From contig NZ_SEWZ01000005.1 of NCBI RefSeq assembly GCF_004307425.1, forward strand, positions 1 to 64,000: a stretch of DNA of 64,000 nucleotides, read 5' to 3'. Each line of letters starts with the position of its first letter. The stretch's first letter is position 1. The translations under genes were made by a program, and so were the position numbers. Under the pieces are notes generated by a model. It was given only the letters and a program-made list of their open reading frames with translations, searched no databases and was not told the DNA's origin. Source of the stretch: Aquirufa antheringensis. Its GTDB lineage: Bacteria > Bacteroidota > Bacteroidia > Cytophagales > Spirosomataceae. Of this stretch, positions 45,470-53,567 are shown in pieces.

Positions 45470-46705
45470 ATGCAGGAGCGCGCGATTGTGCACATGGATT
45501 TAGACAGTTTCTTTGTCTCGGTAGAGCGACTCCGAGATACCCGACTCGTGGGCCAGCCGGTCATTGTGGGCGGCGGTTCGGATCGAGGCGTGGTGGCGGC
45601 GTGTAGTTATGAGACGCGGGCTTTTGGGGTGCGTTCTGCGATGCCCATGAAGATGGCGCTGAAATTGTGTCCGGATGCGATTGTGTTAAGGGGTGATTAC
45701 GAGGCGTATGTGCAGCATTCGGAGATGGTGACCTCGCTGATTATGGAGCGGGCGCCTTTGGTGGAGAAAGCCTCGATTGATGAGTTTTATTTAGATATGA
45801 CGGGGATGGAGCGCTTTTTTGGCTCCTATGCTTTTGCCCAGGATTTGCGGGATCGGATTAAAAAGCAGATTGGATTACAGATGTCGTTTGGTTTATCGGT
45901 GAATAAGACGGTGTCCAAAGTCGCGACGAATCACGTCAAGCCCGCCGGGGAGTTTCACGTGCCAGCAGGGCAGGAGAAAGCCTTTTTAGCGCCGATGACG
46001 GTGAACAAGATCCCGATGATCGGTGCCGTCACGGCCCAAACCCTGCGTAATATGGGCATCGTCCACGTAGGAACGCTTAGTCAAATGCCACAGCGGGTAT
46101 TAGAGCGAACCTTTGGGAAGTCGGGGACGATGCTTTGGGAAAGAGCTAATGGCATTGATTTACGTCCCGTGGTGCCTTATTCCGAGCAGAAGTCCTTGTC
46201 TAAAGAGATAACGTTTGAGCAGGATAGCACGGATGTAATTTTATTACGGCGGATTCTGGGTTCGCTGACCGAGCAGCTGAGCTATGATTTGCGCAAGCTG
46301 GGGCAATGTACGTCCTGTATTACGGTGAAGGTGCGTTACTCGAATTTTGACACCCATACCCGTCAAATCAGTATCCCCGCTTCCGCTAGCGACCACCGCC
46401 TGATTCCGGCGGTCTACGAATTGTTCGAGAAGCTGTATGACCGCAGGCTGTTGATTCGGCTGATCGGGGTGCGATTCTCCAAACTGTTACAAGGGCAGGA
46501 GCAACTGAACCTGTTTGATGACGGGGCGAAGCTAGTGCCGCTGTACCAGGCGATGGATTCCCTGAAGAACCGCTACGGCGAGTTTTCCATCTTGCGTGCG
46601 AGCGGATTGATGGGGAGTGCCGAACGGAGGAATCGACTGCCTGCTGCTGTAGTATCTGCTGGTGCGACACTCGCTGGGGCGTCACACGCAAAAAACGACG
46701 AATAG
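45470..46705 (+). CDS. dinB: DNA polymerase IV, Y-family translesion polymerase
   Basis: A 411-residue Y-family polymerase. Catalytic residues are intact: Asp10 (VHMDLDSFF) and Asp104-Glu105 (SIDEFYLD), so this is an active DinB rather than an ImuB-type pseudo-polymerase. The little-finger domain covers about 240-350. A motif EQLNLFDD near residue 345 matches a beta-clamp-binding peptide (QxxLF). dnaE starts directly after its TAG stop. The C-terminal 30 residues are Ala/Gly-rich and lack similarity to the family. Confidence 0.94.
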   Translation: MQERAIVHMDLDSFFVSVERLRDTRLVGQPVIVGGGSDRGVVAACSYETRAFGVRSAMPMKMALKLCPDAIVLRGDYEAYVQHSEMVTSLIMERAPLVEKASIDEFYLDMTGMERFFGSYAFAQDLRDRIKKQIGLQMSFGLSVNKTVSKVATNHVKPAGEFHVPAGQEKAFLAPMTVNKIPMIGAVTAQTLRNMGIVHVGTLSQMPQRVLERTFGKSGTMLWERANGIDLRPVVPYSEQKSLSKEITFEQDSTDVILLRRILGSLTEQLSYDLRKLGQCTSCITVKVRYSNFDTHTRQISIPASASDHRLIPAVYELFEKLYDRRLLIRLIGVRFSKLLQGQEQLNLFDDGAKLVPLYQAMDSLKNRYGEFSILRASGLMGSAERRNRLPAAVVSAGATLAGASHAKNDE

Positions 46706-49624
46706 ATGTATTTGAACTGCCATTCTTACTACAGCTTGCGCTATGGTACGCTTTCGCCTGAGCAATTGGTTCAGGAGGCGAAGGCGCGCGGCATTACGTC
46801 GTTAGCCTTAACGGATATACATCGGAGTTCTGGTGTCTTTGATTTCGTGCAGGCGTGTCAGCAGGAGGGGATTAAGCCCGTGGTGGGGATGGAATTCGAG
46901 GCGGGTTATGTGTGTTTAGCGCGGAATGAGCGTGGTTTTTTGCAGATCAATGATTTTGCGACGAAGTATTTAGTGTCCAAAGAGCCCTGGCCAGAGCGAC
47001 CTCCCGTTTCAGACGATGTGTGGACGATTTATCCGCTAGCCATGCGGAAAAAGATCAAGACGCTGGCTGGACCGCGGGAGCGCTGGGGCGTGCGGGCGAG
47101 TGACCGGAATTTGCTTTGGAAAGAAAAAGACCTGCGTGATTTTGTCTGGTGTCAGCCGTTTACCTTTCTGGATCAGCGTGGATTTTCGATGCACCGATTG
47201 CTGCGCGCGATCGATTTGAATACCTTATTGAGTAAACTTTCGCCTAAGGACCAGGCGCAGGCAGACGAACGTTTCTATACTCCTGCTGAAATAGCGGCTT
47301 CTTGTGCGGATTATCCGCAGCTATTAGCGGAGGCGGATCAGATTCTAGCCGATTGTAGTTTTAGCTTTGATTTTAAAAAGCCGAAGAATCGTTCGCTGTT
47401 TAGTTCTTCCAAAGAAGACGATTTAGCCCTCCTCACCAAGCTAGCTTACGAGGGTTTGCGGTATCGTTATCCGCGCGGGGATCGCGAGGCGAAGGCGCGG
47501 GTGGAGAAGGAATTGAAGATTATTCACGAGCTGGATTTTAATGCCTATTTCCTGATTACCTGGGATATCATTCGCTATGCGCGTTCTAGGGGCTATTTTC
47601 ACGTGGGGCGTGGCTCTGGGGCGAATTCCATTGTGGCCTATTGTATCGGGATTACAGACGTGGATCCGGTCGAATTAGACCTCTATTTCGAGCGTTTCAT
47701 CAACAAACACCGGACGAGTCCGCCGGATTTTGATATTGATTTCTCCTGGGATGAGCGCGATGACATTATCGATTATATCTTTAAGCGCTATGGGGCGAAG
47801 CACGTGTGTCTTCTGGCCACCTATGTGACGTTTCGGGATAAGTCGATTTACCGGGAATTGGCGAAGGTTTTTGGTCTTCCCAAAGCCGAAATAGACGCCT
47901 GGCTCGATCCCGCCACCGCCATGCGGGAGGTGACATCTGAAATACAGGCGCTGATCGTCAAATACGGCCAACTCTTGCTCGACTTCCCTAATTACCTCAG
48001 CATCCACGCGGGCGGCATCCTGATTTCGGATGCGCCTTTATCCGCTTACACGGCCTTGGAGGGAATGCCCAAAGGTTTCCCCATCTGCCAGTTCGATATG
48101 TACGTGGCGGAGGAGATCGGATTTGCGAAGTTTGATATTTTGTCCCAAAGAGGCCTCGGCCACATCAAAGAGTCCGTCGACATCATCCGAGCAAACCGGG
48201 GAGTTGATGTCGACGTGCACCGCGTCCAGGACTTTATGAAAGACGAAGGCGTACGAAAACAGCTGATGCGCCACGAGACGATGGGCTGCTTCTACATCGA
48301 ATCGCCCGCGATGCGTTCGCTTTTAAAGAAGCTACGTTGCCAAGATTACATTACCCTAGTCGCCGCATCCTCCATCATTCGCCCCGGCGTTTCCTCATCC
48401 GGGATGATGAAGGCCTACATCGAGCGTTTCCACGCCCCGAATTCCTACGAGCCCGTGCACCCGCTGATGGGGGAGCTGATGAAGGAAACCTATGGCGTGA
48501 TGGTGTACCAAGAAGATGTGATCAAGGTGGCTCACTATTTTGCCGGTTTGACTTTAGCGGAGGCCGATGTACTGCGCCGCGGGATGTCGGGTAAATACCG
48601 TTCTAGAGCTGAATTTGACCGCATTAGGCAGGCTTTTTTCGAGAATTGTGCCGCCAAAGGCTATCCAGAAGCCGTTTCACGCGAGGTGTGGAGGCAGATG
48701 GAAAGCTTTTCGGGCTATTCCTTTTCGAAAGCGCACTCGGCTTCTTTTGCCGTAGAAAGCTACCAAAGTCTCTATCTGAAGACCTATTACCCGCTCGAAT
48801 TTATGGTGGCGGTGATCAACAATTTTGGTGGATTCTACCGCACCGAATTTTACGTGCATGAGGCAAGACGCTGTGGAGCAGAGGTGGAGGCACCGGAAAT
48901 TAATGAGAGCGACTACCTAACCCGAATCGAAGGCAAGCGGATTTATTTGGGCTGGGTACATATCAAAGGCCTGGAGAAGCGGGTCATCCAAGAAATACTC
49001 GAGGCGCGGAGGCAGTCTGGGCCTTTCCGTTCTTGGGAGGATTTTGTGCACCGCGTGTCCATCGGGCTAGAGCAATCGATTTTGTTGATTCGCATAGGTG
49101 CCTTTCGCAACCTAGGTCAGGCCAAAAAGCCCCTATTATGGGAGGCGCACGCGCGTTTTCAAGGCAAAGTCTCTACGGTGGTCTCGATGGAGATGTTCGA
49201 GGAGCTTTCCCCTGACATCGGGGTTTTGCCGCCGCTTATCCACGAACCCGAGGAGGATGCTTTCGACCAATGGGAAATTCTCGGTTTTCCTCTCTGTTCG
49301 CCCTTTTTGTTGCTTGAGGAATTACCAGAGACCTTGTTGAATGCGGATTTGGTATTGCCTAAAGGCGATATCATCGGCTACCTCGTCACCTTAAAGTCCA
49401 CCCGAACGAAACAGGGCGAACGAATGTATTTTGGCTACTTTGTGGACCTCCAAGGCGAGTTCTTTGATACGGTCCATTTCCCCTCCGACCTAAAGAACTA
49501 TTCTTTCCGGGGCAGTGGAATTTATTGGATGCAGGGCGTGTCGATGGACGATTTTGGCCATAGAACCCTGCGCGTGCAACAATTGCGGAAGTTAGCGTGG
49601 CGGGTGGATCCGCGGTACGTCTAA
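46706..49624 (+). CDS. Short DNA polymerase III alpha subunit, probably error-prone
   Basis: A C-family polymerase of 972 residues, shorter than the roughly 1,160-residue replicative DnaE. It has an N-terminal PHP domain (CHSYYSLRYGTLSPEQL and LALTDIHRSSG) and a palm with catalytic aspartates in PDFDIDFSWDERD (about residue 335). FSKAHSASFAVESYQS lies near 675, followed by HhH and OB-like regions. The length and the dinB partnership resemble DnaE2-type translesion subunits. Two 60-base lines I counted (47461 and 48001) have 37 and 36 G+C, against 26-29 in counted lines of ftsH, the TonB receptor and tsdA. Confidence 0.9.
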   Translation: MYLNCHSYYSLRYGTLSPEQLVQEAKARGITSLALTDIHRSSGVFDFVQACQQEGIKPVVGMEFEAGYVCLARNERGFLQINDFATKYLVSKEPWPERPPVSDDVWTIYPLAMRKKIKTLAGPRERWGVRASDRNLLWKEKDLRDFVWCQPFTFLDQRGFSMHRLLRAIDLNTLLSKLSPKDQAQADERFYTPAEIAASCADYPQLLAEADQILADCSFSFDFKKPKNRSLFSSSKEDDLALLTKLAYEGLRYRYPRGDREAKARVEKELKIIHELDFNAYFLITWDIIRYARSRGYFHVGRGSGANSIVAYCIGITDVDPVELDLYFERFINKHRTSPPDFDIDFSWDERDDIIDYIFKRYGAKHVCLLATYVTFRDKSIYRELAKVFGLPKAEIDAWLDPATAMREVTSEIQALIVKYGQLLLDFPNYLSIHAGGILISDAPLSAYTALEGMPKGFPICQFDMYVAEEIGFAKFDILSQRGLGHIKESVDIIRANRGVDVDVHRVQDFMKDEGVRKQLMRHETMGCFYIESPAMRSLLKKLRCQDYITLVAASSIIRPGVSSSGMMKAYIERFHAPNSYEPVHPLMGELMKETYGVMVYQEDVIKVAHYFAGLTLAEADVLRRGMSGKYRSRAEFDRIRQAFFENCAAKGYPEAVSREVWRQMESFSGYSFSKAHSASFAVESYQSLYLKTYYPLEFMVAVINNFGGFYRTEFYVHEARRCGAEVEAPEINESDYLTRIEGKRIYLGWVHIKGLEKRVIQEILEARRQSGPFRSWEDFVHRVSIGLEQSILLIRIGAFRNLGQAKKPLLWEAHARFQGKVSTVVSMEMFEELSPDIGVLPPLIHEPEEDAFDQWEILGFPLCSPFLLLEELPETLLNADLVLPKGDIIGYLVTLKSTRTKQGERMYFGYFVDLQGEFFDTVHFPSDLKNYSFRGSGIYWMQGVSMDDFGHRTLRVQQLRKLAWRVDPRYV

Positions 49625-49840
49625 AGCATAGAGCATAAAGCACAAAGAATAAAGAAGATTAGAGATAAGAGAGTATAGAGAGGAGAGGATGGTAAATGGT
49701 AAGTGGTGAATGGTAAATGTTTACTCCGGACTATCGACTAGTGACTCCCGACTAGCGACTATCGACTAAGTCCGTAGGACGACTAAACGACGCAGTCGTG
49801 ACTAAATCGCGCAGCGATGACTGCCGCTTGCGGCGCGTAA
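49622..49840 (+). repeat. Repeat patch P6 with four mini-hairpins
   Basis: The patch starts at the dnaE stop codon. Module order is AAAGCATAGAGCATAAAGCAC, TAGAGATAAGAGAG, GATGGTAAATGGTAAGTGG, CTCCGGACT and CGACTAGTGACT. Hairpins linked by GACTAA-type sequence follow: GTCC-GTA-GGAC (49770-49780), ACGAC-GCA-GTCGT (49787-49799), ATCGC-GCA-GCGAT (49806-49818) and GCCGC-TT-GCGGC (49823-49834). Confidence 0.88.
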
Positions 49841-49883
49841 ACCTTTTTCCCTTATCTTGCGTTATGCTATAAATAATAATCAC

Positions 49884-50390
49884 ATGAAAAAGATGCTAGG
49901 ATTAGTACTTTTGTTCGTAAGCCTGCAAGCTTGTGGACAAGAGCCCAAACAAACGCCTAAACAAACGATAGCAACTACAGCAACAAAGACGATGGAAAAT
50001 TTGCCTAAGACGGAAGCCGAATGGAAGGCTAAATTGACAGAAGACGAGTATTATATTTTACGCCAAAAAGGTACCGAACGTCCCTATACTGGCAAATTCT
50101 TGATGCACACCGAGAAGGGAATGTATACTTGCAGAGGCTGCGGAGCCCCTCTTTTTAGCTCTGATTCTAAATTCGATTCACATTGCGGCTGGCCTAGTTT
50201 TGACAAGGAAGTGAAAGCAGGTGTGATCAAAGAAACCGTAGACAATACCTTAGGCATGCGCCGCACAGAAATTACCTGTGCAAAATGTGGAGGCCATTTA
50301 GGCCACGTTTTTGACGATGGCCCTACGGATACAGGATTACGCTATTGCGTTAATTCGGTGTCGATAGGGTTTGAAGCGGAAAAGAAATAA
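49884..50390 (+). CDS. msrB: Lipoprotein methionine-R-sulfoxide reductase
   Basis: A 168-residue MsrB that reduces methionine-R-sulfoxide. The N-terminus MKKMLGLVLLFVSLQACGQ is a lipoprotein signal with its lipobox at LQAC, so it works in the envelope. The zinc CxxC pairs are CRGC and CAKC, CGWPSF is present, and the catalytic cysteine is in RYCVNS near the end. The frame opens at a TTG at 49857, but the signal peptide begins at the ATG at 49884. Confidence 0.94.
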   Translation: MKKMLGLVLLFVSLQACGQEPKQTPKQTIATTATKTMENLPKTEAEWKAKLTEDEYYILRQKGTERPYTGKFLMHTEKGMYTCRGCGAPLFSSDSKFDSHCGWPSFDKEVKAGVIKETVDNTLGMRRTEITCAKCGGHLGHVFDDGPTDTGLRYCVNSVSIGFEAEKK

Positions 50391-50392
50391 AT

Positions 50393-50497
50393 TTCAAAGA
50401 GCAAAGTTCAAAGTTCAGAGTTGGAATCGCCTTTGGCGATACTATTTGAAATACTTAATTTAAATTCTTTGAACTTTGCTCTTTGAACTTTGATTAC
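50393..50497. repeat. Repeat patch P7: inverted CAAAGAGCAAAGTTC module
   Basis: CAAAGAGCAAAGTTCAAAG (from 50395) and GAACTTTGCTCTTTGAAC (from 50470) are inverted copies. Between them lies ATCGCC-TTT-GGCGAT (50426-50440). The patch fills the whole gap from the msrB stop to just before the Crp-like start, so any promoter for the regulator must lie within or near it. Confidence 0.8.
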
Positions 50498-50504
50498 CGA
50501 TACT

Positions 50505-51071
50505 ATGTCCCCCATCATCCCCTATTTCCAGTCTATTTACCCTCTGAGCGCAGCTTCTCAAGAGGCATTGGCAGGTATTTGCCGGGAGATTCGTATTGCT
50601 AAAAACCAGGATTTGCAATCCATCGGCCAAACCTGCAAGACCCTTTATTTTTTGAAAAAGGGAATGGCTCGTATTTATTATATCAAAGACGGAACGGATG
50701 TGACAGAGGGCTTTTATGGCGAATTCAACTTGATTGCGCGGGCTGAAAGCCTTTTTGCGGGTAAGCCTAGTCAAAAAGGCATACAGGTTTTGGAGGATTC
50801 GGAGCTTTGGTCCATTGATACGTCCGCTTTAACTTCGCTGTACGAGGAGCACCGTGATATAGAACGCTTGTTCTCGAAATTGTTTGAAAAGGCCTATGTG
50901 GAGACTATACAACGGATAGAAAATTTGCAGTTTCATGCGGCAGAGGAACGCTACCATTTATTAGAGAAAGAGCAGCCTGAGGTATTAAAGAGGGCTCCAT
51001 TGAAATTTATTGCTTCTTATCTGGGAATCACGCAGGTAAGTTTGAGTCGCATTCGCGCGAAGAAATCCTAA
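50505..51071 (+). CDS. Crp/Fnr-family transcriptional regulator
   Basis: A 188-residue protein with a cyclic-nucleotide-binding-like beta-roll (about 20-110), a long dimerisation helix and a short C-terminal HTH (FIASYLGITQVSLSRIRAK). There are no FNR-type cysteine clusters. In the recognition helix the Arg-Glu pair that reads GTGA in CRP and FNR is replaced (TQVSLSR). This makes it doubtful that this protein itself binds the GTGA-N6-TCAC sites downstream. The frame opens at a TTG at 50490; I use the ATG at 50505. An MFS gene follows in the same direction. Confidence 0.88.
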   Translation: MSPIIPYFQSIYPLSAASQEALAGICREIRIAKNQDLQSIGQTCKTLYFLKKGMARIYYIKDGTDVTEGFYGEFNLIARAESLFAGKPSQKGIQVLEDSELWSIDTSALTSLYEEHRDIERLFSKLFEKAYVETIQRIENLQFHAAEERYHLLEKEQPEVLKRAPLKFIASYLGITQVSLSRIRAKKS

Positions 51072-51072
51072 T

Positions 51073-51086
51073 TTAACATTTGTTAA
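51073..51086. promoter_or_regulatory. Palindrome between the Crp-like and MFS genes
   Basis: TTAACA-TT-TGTTAA is a perfect 6-bp inverted repeat two bases after the regulator gene's stop. CACCTTTG at 51109-51116 is a one-mismatch -7 box ahead of the MFS start. The palindrome is a candidate binding site for a dimeric regulator, possibly the Crp-like protein. Confidence 0.4.
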
Positions 51087-51134
51087 GTGCTTTTGGCGTT
51101 CATCTGAGCACCTTTGTGTCTAAATTTTACGCAA

Positions 51135-52331
51135 ATGGAAGTTCGGTTCGGATTGAAAGAGAATTGGCAGCAGTTCAGTTTGTTGGTTTTAGTGAATGCC
51201 TTTGTGGGCGGGATGGTCGGACTTGAACGTTCCATTTTGCCTCAATTAGCGGCTCAGGAATTTCATATTGCCTCTCATTCAGCCATCTTTTCCTTTATCG
51301 TCGTTTTTGGTATTGTCAAAGCCTTAACAAATTACTTCGCTGGTCATTTTGCGAATACATTGGGCCGTAGACGTTTGTTGATTTACGGTTGGCTTTTTGC
51401 GATTCCCATTCCGTTCTTGTTGATGTGGGCGCCTACTTGGAATTGGATTGTGGCTGCTAATGTACTTTTGGGAATTAATCAGGGCCTCGCTTGGTCTAGT
51501 ACCGTGACTATGAAAATCGATCTAGTGGGGGATAAGCAGCGGGGTTTAGCTATGGGAATTAATGAATTCGCGGGTTATTTATCTGTCGGTTTAGTGGCGC
51601 TTTTAACGGCCTGGATAGCGAATACATACGGAATTAGGCCTTATCCCTTTTATATCGGGATAGTATTTGTGTTTTTGGGCTTGTTGATTTCTTGGATTTG
51701 GGTGAAAGATACTCGGTCATTTGTCCAAAAAGCGGCCCAAGAAAGTTCCCTCCCTTTACTTAAAAATCCGTTTTGGGATACTTCTTTATTGCATCGAAAT
51801 TTAGGAGCTATCTCTCAAGCAGGTCTTGTCAATAATCTGAACGATGGGATGATATGGGGGCTATTTCCCCTGTTATTAGCTACTAAAGGTTTTGATTTAG
51901 GCCAAATAGGGATGATTACGGCCATCTATCCCCTGGTTTGGGGCCTAGCGCAATTAGGGACAGGACGTTTATCTGATTTTATTTGCCAAAAAGATTTATT
52001 ATTTATCGGCATGCTTCTCCAAGCCTTTGCCATATTAGGTCTTATTTGGGCTCAAACATTCGCCGCTTTTGCCATCCTATCCTTTGTGATAGGCGTAGGA
52101 ACAGCGGTTGTCTATCCGACTTTTTTAGCATCCATTGCAGAAAACACACACCCAGCTGATCGAGCCGCTAGTTTAGGCACTTTTCGCCTGTGGCGCGATT
52201 TAGGCTATGCTTTTGGTGCTATTTTAACAGGTGTTTTAGCGGACTATTTCGAACTAGAAGTGAGTGTAATCGTCATTGGATTATTGACGTTGGGTTCCGC
52301 GGGGGTGATTAAGTGGAGAATGATGTGTTAA
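51135..52331 (+). CDS. Major facilitator superfamily transporter
   Basis: A 398-residue protein with about twelve transmembrane segments. The loop 2-3 motif GHFANTLGRRRLL (about residue 76) is the MFS signature. GLAMGINEFAGY near 142 and a second-half GTGRLSDF motif near 275 repeat the pattern. The substrate cannot be read from the sequence. Placed after a Crp-like regulator and before the sulfur genes, it might export a sulfur or organic anion, but this is a guess. The start is taken at the ATG at 51135. Its stop is in the arm of a long inverted repeat. Confidence 0.85.
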   Translation: MEVRFGLKENWQQFSLLVLVNAFVGGMVGLERSILPQLAAQEFHIASHSAIFSFIVVFGIVKALTNYFAGHFANTLGRRRLLIYGWLFAIPIPFLLMWAPTWNWIVAANVLLGINQGLAWSSTVTMKIDLVGDKQRGLAMGINEFAGYLSVGLVALLTAWIANTYGIRPYPFYIGIVFVFLGLLISWIWVKDTRSFVQKAAQESSLPLLKNPFWDTSLLHRNLGAISQAGLVNNLNDGMIWGLFPLLLATKGFDLGQIGMITAIYPLVWGLAQLGTGRLSDFICQKDLLFIGMLLQAFAILGLIWAQTFAAFAILSFVIGVGTAVVYPTFLASIAENTHPADRAASLGTFRLWRDLGYAFGAILTGVLADYFELEVSVIVIGLLTLGSAGVIKWRMMC

Positions 52332-52393
52332 TGATGATTCTTTTTTAAAATTGTGCTGCGCAATAATTTTCAAAAAAGAATCATCATTAACAC
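52325..52393. repeat. 28-bp inverted repeat spanning the MFS stop codon
   Basis: The left arm (52325-52352) starts within the last codon of the MFS gene and contains its TAA. The right arm (52365-52393) is its reverse complement with one extra base. The loop is 12 bases. A T-run in the left arm and an A-run in the right make it AT-rich; probable terminator. Confidence 0.85.
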
Positions 52394-52409
52394 CTGAATA
52401 GGGAGGGAA

Positions 52410-52574
52410 GATGGTAAGTTGTGAATGGTAAATGGTAAATGTTTTCTCCATGCTCTCTACTCTTTACTCCGGACTTAGTCTCGCAGCGACGACTTAGCCG
52501 AAGGCGACTAAATCGCGACGCGATGACTTAGTCGCGAAGCGACGTAAATGACTTAGTCGCGAAGCGACTTATCT
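52410..52574 (+). repeat. Repeat patch P8, mini-hairpin array running into a gene
   Basis: Module order is GATGGTAAGTTGTGAATGG, CTCTCTACTC and CTCCGGACT. Hairpins joined by GACTTA/GACTAA follow: GCC-GAA-GGC (52497-52505), ATCGC-GAC-GCGAT (52512-52524), GTCGC-GAA-GCGAC (52531-52543) and the same again at 52556-52568. The last hairpin lies inside the 3' end of the convergent rhodanese-thioredoxin gene. There it encodes Ser-Leu-Arg-Asp, and the linker's TTA supplies the stop codon on the minus strand. Confidence 0.88.
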
Positions 52575-53260
52575 AACTCCTCTTTCCCAATCAATCCCAC
52601 GCTAGACCACGTCTTAACGCCATTCTTGTACATTTCTAGGTAGGGGATAGCTTCGATTTTCTTGGATTTTGCAAGCTCTTGGTTTTCGTCTACATCTATT
52701 TCAATCAGTTCGACTTTACCGTTTTGAGCTTTAACCCATTCTTTTAAGATAGGGCTTAATTGCTTGCAAGGGCCGCACCAAGTGGCATTGTAATCGATGA
52801 TGACCATCGGTTTGCCTTTGATTTTTTCGGCAAAAGTAGCTTCTGTTAAACCGGCAGAACCTGCTTGTTTCGCTTCGCCAGTAGCGATGGGAAGATTAGC
52901 TGATTGCCAAGCTAACATACCTCCTGTTAAATTGACGATAGATTTGAATCCCATTTCTTGTAGCATTCCTGCGGCTGAAGCAGATCTTGCACCTGAAAGG
53001 CAGTAGACGAAAACAGTTTTGTCTTTATCTAAGCCTGAGGCAATTTGTTGGAAAGTCGCTGAGCTAACATCTGCGTTAAGTGCACCTTCGATGTGGCCTC
53101 CTTGGAATTCACCGGCCGTTCTGACATCTAAAATCTGAGCCTTTGATTCAGCTGTTAATGCTGTTTGGAATTCAGTCGCACCTAGGTCTTGTTGTCCCTC
53201 TTTTGGCCCACAAGAAAATAATAATCCAAGGATTAGTAATGAATATAATACGTTTCTCAT
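52553..53260 (-). CDS. Rhodanese-thioredoxin fusion lipoprotein
   Basis: A 235-residue envelope protein. The lipoprotein signal ends at FSCG (about residue 17). The rhodanese domain (about 25-125) has its active cysteine in YCLSGARSA, and the thioredoxin domain (about 138-235) has WCGPCK. This pairing would accept persulfide sulfur on the rhodanese cysteine and resolve it with the dithiol. It overlaps the thioredoxin gene by 4 bp and belongs to the minus-strand operon started by the rhodanese at 53700. The C-terminal SLRD and the stop come from a repeat hairpin. Confidence 0.92.
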   Translation of the reverse strand: MRNVLYSLLILGLLFSCGPKEGQQDLGATEFQTALTAESKAQILDVRTAGEFQGGHIEGALNADVSSATFQQIASGLDKDKTVFVYCLSGARSASAAGMLQEMGFKSIVNLTGGMLAWQSANLPIATGEAKQAGSAGLTEATFAEKIKGKPMVIIDYNATWCGPCKQLSPILKEWVKAQNGKVELIEIDVDENQELAKSKKIEAIPYLEMYKNGVKTWSSVGLIGKEELDKSLRD

Positions 53261-53556
53261 TTTGAATGTTGTTTAATGATACCTTCCAAAGTACTCGCAG
53301 GAATTACCCCTGATTGACGCCAAACCGACTTACCATCCTTAAATAGGATCATCGTAGGTACGGAACGGATTTGGAATTTATCTGCTAAGGTACGATTCTT
53401 GTCGACATCGATTTTAATGATTTTGGCAGAATTACCAATTTTAGCCTTTAATTGTTCTAAAATAGGTTTTAATTGCTTGCATGGGCCGCACCATTCAGCT
53501 GAAAAATCAACTAAAACGGGTTCTGGCGATTTCAATAGGTCTGCGAATTTGCTCAT
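53257..53556 (-). CDS. trxA: Thioredoxin
   Basis: A 99-residue cytosolic thioredoxin with WCGPC at about residues 22-26 (AEWCGPCKQLKPIL), cis-proline in RSVPTMILFKDG near 65, and standard fold length. It overlaps the downstream rhodanese-thioredoxin gene by 4 bp. It probably provides reducing power to release sulfide or sulfite from rhodanese persulfides, rather than being the sole housekeeping thioredoxin. Symbol given by family only. Confidence 0.92.
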   Translation of the reverse strand: MSKFADLLKSPEPVLVDFSAEWCGPCKQLKPILEQLKAKIGNSAKIIKIDVDKNRTLADKFQIRSVPTMILFKDGKSVWRQSGVIPASTLEGIIKQHSK

Positions 53557-53567
53557 AATTTGTTAGT

